64,000 bases of DNA from Dermatophagoides farinae (lineage: Eukaryota > Arthropoda > Arachnida > Sarcoptiformes > Pyroglyphidae), in NCBI RefSeq assembly GCF_024713945.1, contig NC_134678.1, positions 620,001 through 684,000 on the forward strand. Direction: 5' to 3'. A program made the translations under genes and the position numbers. Under the pieces are notes generated by a model, which saw only the letters and a list, made by a program, of their open reading frames with translations, ran no database searches and was not told the DNA's origin. This document shows, piece after piece, positions 1 to 11,012 of this stretch. Every line of letters begins with the position of its first letter. The first letter of the stretch is position 1.

Positions 1-3000
1 GAACAAAATATAACGATGAGTGAGAGAGAGAAAAAAGAAATTAAATAGAAAAAATGATTCATTCTGTGAAAAAGCGGAAAAAAATGAATTTTCAAATATC
101 AATGGATTATCTATGGCTGGATTCCTGCAAACAAAACAAAAAACAAAAAACAAAAAATTTTTTTGTTCAATTTCAATTAATAATGGTGGATCTGATGGTA
201 GGCGTAATACCATCAGATGATGATGATGATATCATCATCATCATCTGACATCATATGATATTTAGATTTTGCCTATGGCGCACCTCTATAAAAATAAAAC
301 AAAACTGCACTGACAAAAAAAAAAATACCCGTTTACAATTGGCTGATGGCTTTATACTTGAGGCGGAGTTTATGACACCACAACAATGCACAACACAAAC
401 ACACACAGCAAACACACACAAAAACAACAGAGACTGCGTTTTCCGACGAATAAATAAAAAAAAAAATAAAAAAAAAAGCTGGCGGCAGAATCTTTGGTTG
501 CAGAAGAAGAAAAAATTTTTTCCTATTGAAAATGCTAAAAAAAAGCCAAAAGCATCTCGATGGTGATGTTTGGTTCTTGGTCTGGAAAAAAAATTCAATG
601 ACATTGTCAATTATTGAGAATGGAAAAAAAGAAAAAGAAAGAAATTCCATCAAAATAATTGATACAACTTGATGATGATGATGATGATAGAAAAATTAAT
701 TAAAATTATTCTCTATCTACGTATACAAATAGGATGAATAATAAACATCTAGGGCAAGAAAAACAGAATCCAGGAACAATACAGGATATTGGATGCAAAA
801 CCAAAAAAAAAAAATGATTAAATGGATGGATCCACAATATATATTGGTTGGCTGTGGAAACAATGATTATCTCTCTCTCTCTCTCTCGCTATTGCTCTAT
901 ATCTCGACGATTTACTATTTTAACCAACCAAATGATATCACAAACACAACAACAATCACAACTGAATGAAATGATGGAAAAAAAGCGAGCAAAAAAAAAG
1001 AGAATGAAAAAGAAAAAAAATTTTGGAAACAACCAAATCATTGGAGAAAGAAATACTGAACTTGGAACTTTTTTTTTCCTCTGGAACGTTGCTGATGATG
1101 ATGATGATGAACAGAAAGAGCAAAATTCAAGCTAAAGCAATCGAATGAGCGATAGAGAGAGACAAATAGCCGGGAGCAAATTTTTCCACCAGAAAAATAT
1201 TCGAAAGAGAACTGGAAAAAGCAAGCAGTGTAGGCAGTACGTACGTATACATCGCTTTTTCCTGGTTCGTTTTTTTTCCATGGATCGGTTCGATGATTGT
1301 AATACGGATTTTTTTTTCGCTCCACTATAACCATCGATTCCCAATTTTCAAAACTCAATTCAAATGTAGTAGAAAACTACTGGTGGAAATGAAAAAAAAA
1401 TCAAAAAAAAAAATAAAAACAGAAAATGATGTTCTACTTGGAGCAAACATTTGTGTGTGTTTGAGCTCCAAAAAGAAAATGGATCTTTCCAACACAAACA
1501 CACACAGAATCCAATCAGGATCTGGTGGATCCACTATCAGAATAATAGAGAAAAAACGTGGGCACTTTCATTTATCATTTATTTGGTGAATGTTGTACCG
1601 TGTTCGTCAAATTGGTGCCAAATGATAATAATGATGATATTTACTTGCTCGCTTGCGATCCATCCAAAGAAATGACATGAAATTGGTCATTTTTTCTTTT
1701 TTTTTAGTGTCACCAACACACACAAACAGAGAGAGATGTTATATAGAGATGATGTTCATTCGTGTTTAGTTTGGCAATGGAATGGAATGAAAATAAAGAA
1801 AAAATCAATCAAAAAAAAAAATGGCAAGAAGCAGCAGCCAGATAAAATTCAGCAGTATACAAGGAAAAAAAATGCATTTTGTCGCTTGTATTTTTTTTTT
1901 CTTTGTTCATTTTCTTCTTTCTATCTCTCGATTCTTGTCGCTGTTTGTTGTCGATTTAGATGATGTTCCAAATGATGATGATGATGGCTTCAGGCGTTTC
2001 ATATGAATTTCGTTTGTTTTGTTTGTTGCTTATTTTGGTTTTTGTTGGTTGGCTGGTTGGCTAGCTGGTCCATTGAGACTTTATTTTACTGGAAATTTTT
2101 ATTTTAATTTTGATTTTTCACAGGAATATTCAAAAATCTAAAATCGAAAATCAATCAATGAGATAATCATTATTATCATCATCATCATCATTATCAAATT
2201 GTAATTACACAAGGGATTTTTTTTGTTGATGCCAAAAAAAAATTTGTTCCAAAAAACAAAAACGATTGTTTCAACAACATGATAAACAAACAAACAAAAC
2301 ACACGCACAAACAGACACGCACACACACACACAAGGCAAAGCAAAGCAAACTACCGACAAACAATGACAATATTCTATTGTCATCACATCATCAACGACA
2401 ATGTGGTCAAATCAATTAGCCTGATGATTCCATTCAATGATGGCATTCATTCATTCAATCATAAAATGAAAATGAAAAATTCTAGTTATTTTTTTCCCAC
2501 GAACAAAACAAAACAAAACAAACGAACAAACATATTGGCTGCTCATCTTCTTTGTTATAATATACAAGCGGGATACCAACAAATATATATCTATCTGATC
2601 GATAATTGAGAGGAGACAGAGAGAAACATAATAAAGAAAAATGAACGTATGCGACACACACACACACACACACGACATTATCCAATGACGTTATGCCCAT
2701 TATTATTCATCGCATTGAGAATTGAAAAATTGAAATCAAATGTCTAATGTTTACAGTGTAAACATTATTATTATTAGTGAGATAAAGAATTTTTCAGGAA
2801 TTCATGAATCTATTCAAGAAAATTATCATCATCATCACCAGAATAAAAATCACTAATAATGGGCATGGCTGGCTGGATGCATGTTTTATATATTAACTTG
2901 TTAAATAATCTATAATGATGAATCAAAAAAAAAAAAAAAAAAAAATTAAAATGTCGTCCATCATCACATGTTTTTATTGTATTGTTATGGCCGAAGCATA

Positions 3001-5196
3001 TTTTTTTCTGGAACATTGTGTTTTCGTTTCCATTGTTCATTTTTTTTTTCGTTATAATAAAGACTATATGTTTGATGAAAGATAAACTTTTTCTTCTTTT
3101 TTTGATATTCAAAGTTTTATTTTGCAATTCAATCCATCTGAATAAAGATGGATATTGGTGAACATTGAGATCATTCATTCATTGTTGTTTTGTGTTGTGT
3201 TGTGGTTGGCGAGGATCATATGTAATAGAGCAGTAGTAAAAGAAACAAAAGAAAAAAATGAAAAACACATACCTATGGATTGAGAGAATAGAATCACAAT
3301 TTGAACAGAAAACCAATATGCAAAAAAAAATGACATATGAACCACAAACACAAATGAAACAACAGAACAAACACTGTGAAAATAAAAGAAAAAAAAATTC
3401 AATTCAACAAAAATCGTTCAATAGCAACATTGATAAACAATGAATATTGGTGCTGGTGGTGGTGGTGGCTATTTTTATCCAAAAAAATTTTTTTCCCTAT
3501 TTTTATATAGGAAACATTATATAATCGAAAAAAAGGTCACAATAAAGGTAAATGATATATGTCATCATGAACATTTACAAATAATTTGACACAAACTCAG
3601 ACAAATGTTGTTCACTCGTGTTTTTCAAAACATCATCATCATCAAAGTTCGATTGTGTTCGAATCGATACAATCGTCCATCACCACGAAATCGGAACAAC
3701 AACAACAACAACAGCAAAACATTCGAAATTTTTCGTAATTTTCAAATCAATGCGTTAAATTATTGATTTCCATCTCTATAAAATAATTTGCATAATTTTG
3801 TTGTGTGTGTGTGTGAGTGTTTTTTGTCCAATTTATCATTACAACAAATCATCATTGAAAACAAGAAGAAAAATTTTAATTTCCAACAAACACCGACATA
3901 GAAAGAGAAAAAAAACTTGAATTTCGAAAAAAACAATTAATTTCATGTCATCATTATCATTGCCGTTGTTGTTGTTGTTGTTGAACATGGTCAAATCAAA
4001 ATGAGAACAACAACAAAATAAAATGAAAACAGCATCAGCAACAGAAGGATTTGAAAAAGGATCAAGGATTAAGGTTATTATTTAATTATATATATGCCAG
4101 CAGCTAGTTGGATTAAAAAAAAATATATCTTAAAGGAAATTTTTTTTAAAATGAAGACAAGAAAAAATTAGATCAAATACAAATCCAAGCAAAAAAAAAA
4201 AAAAAATTTCAAATCAATGGATTTATCAAAACGACGACACAATGAAAGAATGGTAAATAAACACCGACACCGACACCGATACACACACACACACACACAA
4301 AAGATTCATTTTATAACGTGGGAAATTTAATGAAAAAAAAAATTCCGGAAAATATTTTCATTCTATTTTTATACTACACACTTGAAGGCTTTATGATGCG
4401 GTATTTTTTTTCGTTCGTTTGTTTGTTTGTTTCGTCATTTTTTTTTTGTTTATTTAGACGATTAACCATGATGATGATGATGATTATTTTTTGCCCAGAA
4501 GAAAATTAGCTATAACGATGACGATAATAACCGTTTTTTTTTCATTTGATGGCAACTATTTAATTTTAAATCGAATCGAATCGAATCAAATCATTCGTTT
4601 GGCCGGTCGATAGGCTGGTTGTTGTTTTTGTACTGGATCTTTCAATTCTTTAATATCTGAAAAGAAGTGGTACTTGAGATTTTTTTTTTTTTTTTTTTGA
4701 TCCGGTTTTTTTTCATCTTCGTTCTCGCTCTATCGATCGACCGATAGCAGAATGTAACTAAATTTTTTGTTTTCTCCGAAAAAAACCGATCATCATCGAA
4801 CGGTAAAATAATAAAGTCAACCTTTTAAAGTATGAAAAAGAGATGAATAAGACCAAATCAAAACAATGAAAAAATTGGCCACGCGTTTTCTTTTTTGGGC
4901 TCATGTGTGTGTCATGGGTTGCACGTGTTAAAATGTTTACATTAGAAACATATCAATGAATTGATGATGATGATTATTATCGTTGTTGTTGTTGTCAAAG
5001 ATTTTTTTTCAAGTGTTTTGAATGTGAATGAATTTTTGAATTCTTAAAAAAAAAATTCCGTACATTATGAACAACCACTGTGAACATCTGTGTGTGTGTG
5101 TGTGCACGCGTGAAGCAGAATTTTTAATTCTAAATTTTTTTTTTGTGTGTGTATTTTTTGTAAATCAAAATCAAAGAATACTGGAAAAAAAGAAGA
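1..5196. other. Intergenic, simple-sequence rich, no supported gene
   Basis: About 5.2 kb of A/T homopolymers, (CA)n/(TG)n, ATG/CAT triplet tracts and polypurine runs. Open frames occur on both strands, but their translations are Lys-, Phe- or Cys/Val-rich products of the repeats and show no domain. One tiny plausible first exon (4217-4252, 12 codons then GTAAAT) has no partner exon. A CACGTG at 4922-4927 lies 270 bp before MRPL15. Regulatory DNA and untranslated exons may be here but cannot be separated by eye. Confidence 0.6.
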
Positions 5197-6181
5197 ATGA
5201 ATTCACCATCAGAAAAAGCGCTTCAAATTCTTAAATATTTGCCACGTGTTAGTCTGAACAATCTGGTCAAAAATCCATATTTAAAACGAAAGGTTTGTGT
5301 GTGTGTTTGGTTTGTTTTGTTTTGTTAGTAATATTTAATCATTTTAAATTATAGCCAAGAATTGATCCTCGAAAAGAACGTACAATCAATAAAAGTAATC
5401 GTGAAAGAAGACGTTTTTGGCCAGTTGGATATGAAGGTGGCCGTACACCGTTTTATATGAAAATACCGATTGAAAATTATTATAGAAATTTCGGGTAAAT
5501 TTAAATTCCATTGATGATGATGATGAAAAATTTGACCGAATATTTAATCCTGATGATAGACATCGACGTCAATATCCACCACTTAGTTTATATCAGCTAC
5601 AAACATTAATTGATAATGGTGTAATTGATCCATCATTACCGATTGATTTAGCATCATTGTGTAATTCACAATTTTATCGTATCGATCCATTTCTTTCACA
5701 TTATGGTGTTAATCTTACCGATCAAGGTTTGGATATTTTTTGCAGTAAAATCAATATTGAAGTACAATATACAAGTGAACCGGTAATTGCTGCTATCGAA
5801 AGGAATGGTGGTCGAATAACTACCGGTTATTTTGATATTAAAAGCGTACAGGCATTGATGGATCCATTGAAATTTTTTCAACAAGGCATACCAATACCAA
5901 AACGTGGTCTACCTACAGAAGATGCATATGCTTATTATTCGGATCCAAAAAATCGTGGTTACCTTGCCGATCCAAAAGACGTGGAAAGGGAACGTATTTT
6001 ATTGGCACAAAAATATGGTTATGAATTGAAAAATGATGACCATGACAATCCAATGATGTTGATGAAAAAAAGTACTAGGCAAATATTTTTCGGTCTACAA
6101 CCAGGTTGGCTGATTAATCTTCGTGATAAAGAAATACTGGAGCCCAGTAATATTGAATATAAAGAATATTATCGAAATTAA
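5197..6181 (+). CDS. MRPL15: Mitochondrial large-subunit ribosomal protein uL15m (MRPL15)
   Basis: Structural protein of the mitochondrial large ribosomal subunit, made in the cytosol and imported. Exons are 5197-5292, 5355-5494 and 5560-6181, giving 285 residues, close to animal MRPL15. The 65-bp second intron is defined by homology: joining at FG-HRRQY restores the family block RRQY-PPLSL-QLQ-LID. Other matching signatures are EGGRTPFYMKIP, NIEVQYTSEPVIAAIERNGG, IPKRGLP, YYSDPKNRGYLADP and RQIFFGLQPGW. The start ATG is the first in frame and precedes a short basic N-terminus (LKYLPRVSLNNLVKNPYLKRK), as expected for a mitochondrial presequence. The gene converges tail-to-tail with PITHD1, with only 87 bp between stop codons. 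Identity is firm; splice sites are inferred but phase-consistent. Confidence 0.95.
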
Positions 6182-6268
6182 CGAATCTTTTGTAAATTCA
6201 GATACATATAGTTTTATTATTGCCATCCACATATGCATTCATATGGAAAAAAAATAAAACATTTTCTC

Positions 6269-7102
6269 CTAGTGAACCTGATGAAACATTGTTTCTTCAA
6301 TGCCATTTTTGCAATCGGCTGGATTTGGTGCCAATTCATAATTGGCAATCAATATGGCATCACGATTTGCCTGTTTATTGGAGATTAAAAAAAACAAACA
6401 AAATATTTATTCGAATGATTTGATTATTTGAAAACTTACTGGCGAAAATTCACCACGTAGACCAATGTAATAAACTTTAGTGGTGTCAGCACCATAATTT
6501 TTCGGTATATGAATAGTCAAATGAAATACATTGGAAAATTTAACAATTTTCAATGGATATTCCAATGTACCGGTTTGATCTTGCATAATTTCAAATTCTT
6601 GATCAGCTTCAGCGCTTACATCATCGAAACTCATATCAGGACGATTCTTATAGATACGTAAACGTGATGGATGAGATTCATCTTCACCGCCAATTATAAT
6701 GATTCCTTTCAGTTTGATATTACCAGTGAAGCTGTTTTTTTTCAAACAACAAAAAAAAAACAATAAATCATGTGAAACATGAATGAGAGAACACTGGTAC
6801 ATACGGAATTTTAAATAATAATTCTTCATCACAATCACTTTCGACAAACTATATAAACAAAACAAAACGATTAATCAATAGTCAATATTTTCAGTTTGAA
6901 AAAAACATACATTTTCCATATTCAATCGTTCTTCCCATGGTTTGAAAACAAGTTTACCCGAACCTTCAACAGTTTCGTTGAGACATTCTAATTTTGAAAG
7001 ATCAATTTTCGAATACAAACTATATAGGATACCAAGATTATCGGCATCATCCAATGAATTATGTCCATTACAATTATGATCACAATGATGTTGTCTTGAC
7101 AT
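6269..7102 (-). CDS. PITHD1: PITH domain-containing protein 1 (PITHD1)
   Basis: Single PITH-domain protein, 209 residues (human about 211). Four exons: 6911-7102, 6805-6848, 6440-6731, 6269-6370; introns of 62, 73 and 69 bp. The His/Cys-rich N-terminus (SRQHHCDHNCNGH) resembles the family's. The core shows LYSKIDLSKLECLNE, GKLVFKPWEERL, ESDCDEELLFKIPFTGN, KLKGIIIIGGEDESHPS, MSFDD, KIVKFSNVFHLTIHIPKNYG and ADTTKVYYIGLRGE. The last exon adds ANRDAILIANYELAPNPADC and a family-like end in QVH. PITH domains are known from proteasome-associated thioredoxin-like TXNL1; PITHD1 itself has no catalytic residues, and its role is known only in part (a transcription and proteasome link). It is head-to-head with EIF3H across 301 bp, so probably co-expressed with it. 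Confidence 0.95.
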
Positions 7103-7403
7103 TTTTTATTTTTCACAATATTATCCCAAAATTTGACAATGAAGAACAAACAAAAAAAAAATTTCTGTCGATTGTAATCATCAAATTCGTGAGTTGTAAT
7201 CGAAAAATAGCCCAGTTTATACATGAATAGACACATATACACACTCATCGTATAAACTTGGTTTTCAGTCGAGCAGAAAAGGGCATGTGTTGGCAAAGCC
7301 GAAGCATCTCGCTAACACTTCCTATCGTTCTCTTTGTGTTTGTGAGCTCATTTTTTTGCGAAAAAAATTGGTTTTTTCTTTCAATTATTTTTAAAAAAAA
7401 AAC
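7103..7403. promoter_or_regulatory. Shared bidirectional promoter of PITHD1 and EIF3H
   Basis: The two start codons are 301 bp apart on opposite strands. The segment at 7266-7345 is less A/T-simple than its surroundings and holds a pyrimidine-rich run (CTTCCTATCGTTCTCTTT, 7319-7336) that could be an ETS-like site or a start region for EIF3H. No TATA box is evident. The function is inferred from geometry. Confidence 0.45.
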
Positions 7404-8423
7404 ATGTATTCTCATAATTATCGTCGATCACAACAACATCATCATCATCAACAACAACAACAACATAAACAGGGCCCAAAAGAATCACCAATAAAATGTG
7501 TTTACATTGATGGTTTGGTTGTATTGAAAATCATTAAACATTGTCATGAAGAAGGTAGTTCAAGTGAAGCACAAGGCGTACTATTGGGATTAGTATTTGA
7601 CAATGTATTGGAAGTGACCAATTGTTTTCCATTTCCACGATCAAATGATGATGAAGATAATGAAGAAGCAGCCGAATATCAATATACTATGATACGTTAT
7701 TTGAAAAATGTGAATGTCGATCATTTACAAGTTGGATGGTATCAATGTAGTCCATATGGTAGTCAATTGAATAAAATTGAAACAATCGATTCCCAGTACA
7801 TGTATCAAGGAACAATTGAAGAATCTATTGTTTTGCTTTTCGATCCAATTCGTGCACAACGTGGTTTTCTATCGTTGAAAGCTTATCGTCTTACAAAAGC
7901 GGCAATGAATCTTTGTAAAGAAAGTGATTTTAAACCCGAAACATTACGACAGAATAAAATGTCATTTGAAAAATTTTTCGAAGAAATTCCCATCATTATT
8001 CGTAATTCACATCTTTGCAAAGCACTATTATTGGAAATTGATGAAGACATGCCCATCGATGCTGGCCGTCAATTGTTGGATATTGGTGGATTTTCTGTAG
8101 TGGAAAAAAGTCTTCAATCACATATAAAATCAGTGGAAGATTTGAATAAACAAACATCGACTCTGCGTAATCAAATTATTAAACAGCACGAAATTGCACG
8201 AGAAAATATGAATCGATCATTGGCAAAAATGCCTCCGATGACTGAAGATGAAATGGCCAAACTATTGAAATCATTTAAATTGACACCATTACAGCATTTG
8301 GAAAATCTTCTCAACTATTCACAGACACACAATTTCTGTCAACAATCATCATTATATTCTACACAAAATATTGGTAAATTGTTTATGGCTAAAGCTTTAC
8401 ATAATAATAATAATAATAATTGA
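7404..8423 (+). CDS. EIF3H: Translation initiation factor eIF3 subunit h
   Basis: MPN-domain subunit of the eIF3 complex, which recruits mRNA and initiator tRNA to the 40S ribosome. Single exon, 339 residues against about 350 in animals. A His/Gln-rich N-terminus is followed by the MPN domain (about 33-170): VYIDGLVVLKIIKH, EAQGVLLGLVF, LEVTNCFPFP, VDHLQVGWYQCSPYG, IEESIVLLFDPI, GFLSLKAYRLT. The metal-binding HxH of active JAMM proteases is absent, as in all eIF3h. The C-terminal helical part ends in the family hallmark NIGKLFMAKAL, extended here by an Asn run from an AAT repeat. Polyadenylation-like AATAAA motifs lie at about 8504-8520. It converges with SPSB3, with 155 bp between them. Confidence 0.97.
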   Translation: MYSHNYRRSQQHHHHQQQQQHKQGPKESPIKCVYIDGLVVLKIIKHCHEEGSSSEAQGVLLGLVFDNVLEVTNCFPFPRSNDDEDNEEAAEYQYTMIRYLKNVNVDHLQVGWYQCSPYGSQLNKIETIDSQYMYQGTIEESIVLLFDPIRAQRGFLSLKAYRLTKAAMNLCKESDFKPETLRQNKMSFEKFFEEIPIIIRNSHLCKALLLEIDEDMPIDAGRQLLDIGGFSVVEKSLQSHIKSVEDLNKQTSTLRNQIIKQHEIARENMNRSLAKMPPMTEDEMAKLLKSFKLTPLQHLENLLNYSQTHNFCQQSSLYSTQNIGKLFMAKALHNNNNNN

Positions 8424-8578
8424 ATTGAATTGAATTGAATCTATATTTTTACTGAAATTACTTTGTATGTGGAATTTGAAATTTATTTCAATGATGAATG
8501 AATGAATAAAATGAATAAATATTCTGACTAGAATCATGACAAGTTTCGTTGTTGTACTCACTCTATTTAGATTTTTTT

Positions 8579-9586
8579 TTATCTATGTTTCATGATTTTA
8601 CCGACCAATTTCTTATGTTGACTAGAAAATTCTACAGATTCTTCATCAAGTACAAGATATTCTAAAATTCTTTTCGGTAGAATTTGTTGCCATTGATTTA
8701 GATTTTGATGTTCAAATGAATATGTTTGTCGTAAAACATGTCTACATCTAAAAATTGGAAAAAAAGGTAAAGAAATTCAAAAAAAAAAATCAAAATAGAT
8801 CATTCATATATCACACATACCTATCTTGTAGATTTAAATATTCTCGTTTGGCCATTGTTAATATAAATTGTGATTGAGCTGCTGTTGAACTAATTGTTGG
8901 ATAAAGATTATCACCAATCAAATGAAGATCTTGAAATGCTGGTCCCAGGCATTCACCATCTTTATAAAATGTAAGTGTACCATTTTGGCCATCATATAAA
9001 CAACCGATCAATGTTGAACGATTCTCATGAAATGGTTTCGAATATTCACGCCATTGATTATTATGCCATAAAAGACCTTTATGTGATAAACCCTGTGTGT
9101 GTGTTTATGTGAATTGAAAATTGAATAAAAAAACAATCGATTATCAAAAATAAAAAAAAATGTGGCTCTCTACTTACCCATCCAAATTTATTTTCACCAA
9201 TCAAATTAATATAAGAATTGGAATAAAGTTTTGCCTTTGATGTTGTCAATCCAATCATCATACTAGTGCCAAATATACGATCTTTCAATAATACTTCCCA
9301 ATAATATTTACGATTCGGATATATATTGATTGGTTTATTTCCACGTACGGCAGCCGTTCCGCTACTCCAATCGATATGAAAATATGCGATATGTCCATTA
9401 TTGGAAATTCGAACCTTTTTTTTTGGTCAAAAAAAAAAAGAAAAATTAAAATAAAATTTTTTTTAAAACAACCAGCAGAATAAATACCGCATCTGATCGA
9501 TCATCACGATTCCATTGCCAATCATCAATGAATGCATTTGATAATGGTTTTTTCGATGTAGAATGTTTACTAGTTATAAATTTCAT
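8579..9586 (-). CDS. SPSB3: SPRY domain-containing SOCS box protein 3-like (SPSB3)
   Basis: Predicted substrate receptor of an Elongin B/C-Cullin ubiquitin ligase. Exons 9488-9586, 9178-9414, 8821-9092 and 8579-8747 give 258 residues. The SPRY/B30.2 domain spans about 20-195: DDWQWNRDD, HIDWSSGTAAVRG, YYWEVLLKDRIFGTSMMIGL, GWGLSHKGLLWHNN, IGCLYDGQNGTLTFYKDG, LYPTISSTAA. The last exon completes a SOCS box beginning LQDRCRHVLRQ and continuing to LPKRILEYL, the Elongin-BC-type Leu/Cys pattern. Start: an ATG 7 bp upstream (9593) runs into a stop after seven codons, so 9586 is used. The GTDMMVG-type motif (here GTSMMIG) and the SSGTAAVRG block place it nearer SPSB3 than SPSB1/2/4. Confidence 0.88.
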
Positions 9587-11012
9587 ATTTCATGAATATT
9601 CACAATTGAAAAAAATTTTTTGGTCATTTAAATAATGAATTGAACACAGTGTGTTGACTAGAAAAAAAACGTATACGAGAATCAAATATTACATACAGCC
9701 ATCAATCGAATGAACAAATGAAACAAAAAAAAAATTTTTGAAAAATTCATTGTTCACAATATTTGGAACCGTTACCACAAACACACAGACACAGACACAC
9801 ACAGACGAATAAAATAAACATCTGGTGTTCGCGAGATCATTTGCACGAGCAAACCCAACAAAACCGTTATAACATTTTTTTCTTCTTTCAGTTTTTTCTG
9901 GTTATTTAACGGATCAAACAGAGGTGGAGGGTGGTTTAGCCCTTACCATTATAAGGTCTCCATCCACATCTATTTATAGTTGTGTTTTTGGGTTGTCCGA
10001 ATTGAATCATCAAACGAAAAAAAAACACAAACCAGAACACCAATTATTAATCCATATATGTTGTTCAAATATATTTTTTTGTTCTAAAATGTAAAAACTG
10101 ACATCTATTAGTGAAAAAAAAATTCAAATTTTTCAATTTCAATATTTATAAATCTTTCTTTATTAATTATTTTTTTTCAAAATCCATTCATATACAAAGA
10201 GAAGAAGAAGAAGACAAAGAAGAATGATAATAATAATCAAATGTCAAAATTTTTCTCATAATTGTTTTTTGTTTCTGTGTGTGTGTGTGTATGTGTATTG
10301 TATATAATTGAATAATTTTTTTTTCCATCAATCTCTAATTATTTTTTTTTTCGTTTGTTTTTTTGTTTTGTTTTTGTTGACGATTAAAATAATGTGTAAA
10401 GATAGAAAAAAACGTACGAATTACATAGTTGTTACTGTTGTTGAAGATTGTATGTATGTGTGATAATAATAAAGAGATTAGTAGTAGTAATAATAAGATA
10501 ATAGTACAATGTATGTATTATGTGTGTGTGTGTGTAATGGGATAAAAATAATGAAACAAAAATTTTTAAAAAAAAGAACAAAAATGATGAGATGAAAAAA
10601 AACCCGAACATACACAAACACACACACACAAGCACATTATTCAAATTCCTTGTGAGATAGGAGGATGAGGAGAAAAATAGAATAGTAGGGTATGTATGTG
10701 TTGATGATGTTAATCGAATTGGCTGGATGAAAAATTTTTCAATTGGTCAAGAAAGCCAAGCTTGACCAGAACAAAACAGATTTGGATCATCAGAAAAGAA
10801 GCAGCTGGTTGAAAAATGTTGATAAATATGATGACAAAATCAATCAATTTTTTTTGGTGTCACCGATGAAAAGAAATTATTGATTCCTATTTTGGGTTTT
10901 TTTCAAATTTGTCATAAAGATTAAATTGTTCATCCTTGACAACCATAACCACCAATAATTTAATGATTCGTTGATCGATCAATTTATATGTTTTTTTTTC
11001 GTTTCCAATTAA
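9587..11012. other. Intergenic between SPSB3 and XPO1, with one structured segment
   Basis: Holds the SPSB3 upstream region and the 3' flank of XPO1. Most is A/T-rich with (TG)n/(CA)n at 10276-10300 and 10520-10640. The segment 9921-9970 is unusual: higher complexity, and it can fold (CCTTA/TAAGG inner stem; GGTGGAG facing CTCCATCC). A palindromic CTATTTATAG follows at 9970-9979. No reading frame with a recognisable domain. Confidence 0.5.

Noticed and set aside
251-653. Overlapping open frames on both strands of 100-119 codons
   Set aside because: They are translations of A/T runs and (CA)n; Phe/Cys/Val or Lys strings with no domain and no partner exons.
4217-4252. Twelve-codon frame (MDLSKRRHNERM) ending at a good donor GTAAAT
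   Set aside because: Looks like a first coding exon, but no exon to join to was found before MRPL15; kept only as a remark.
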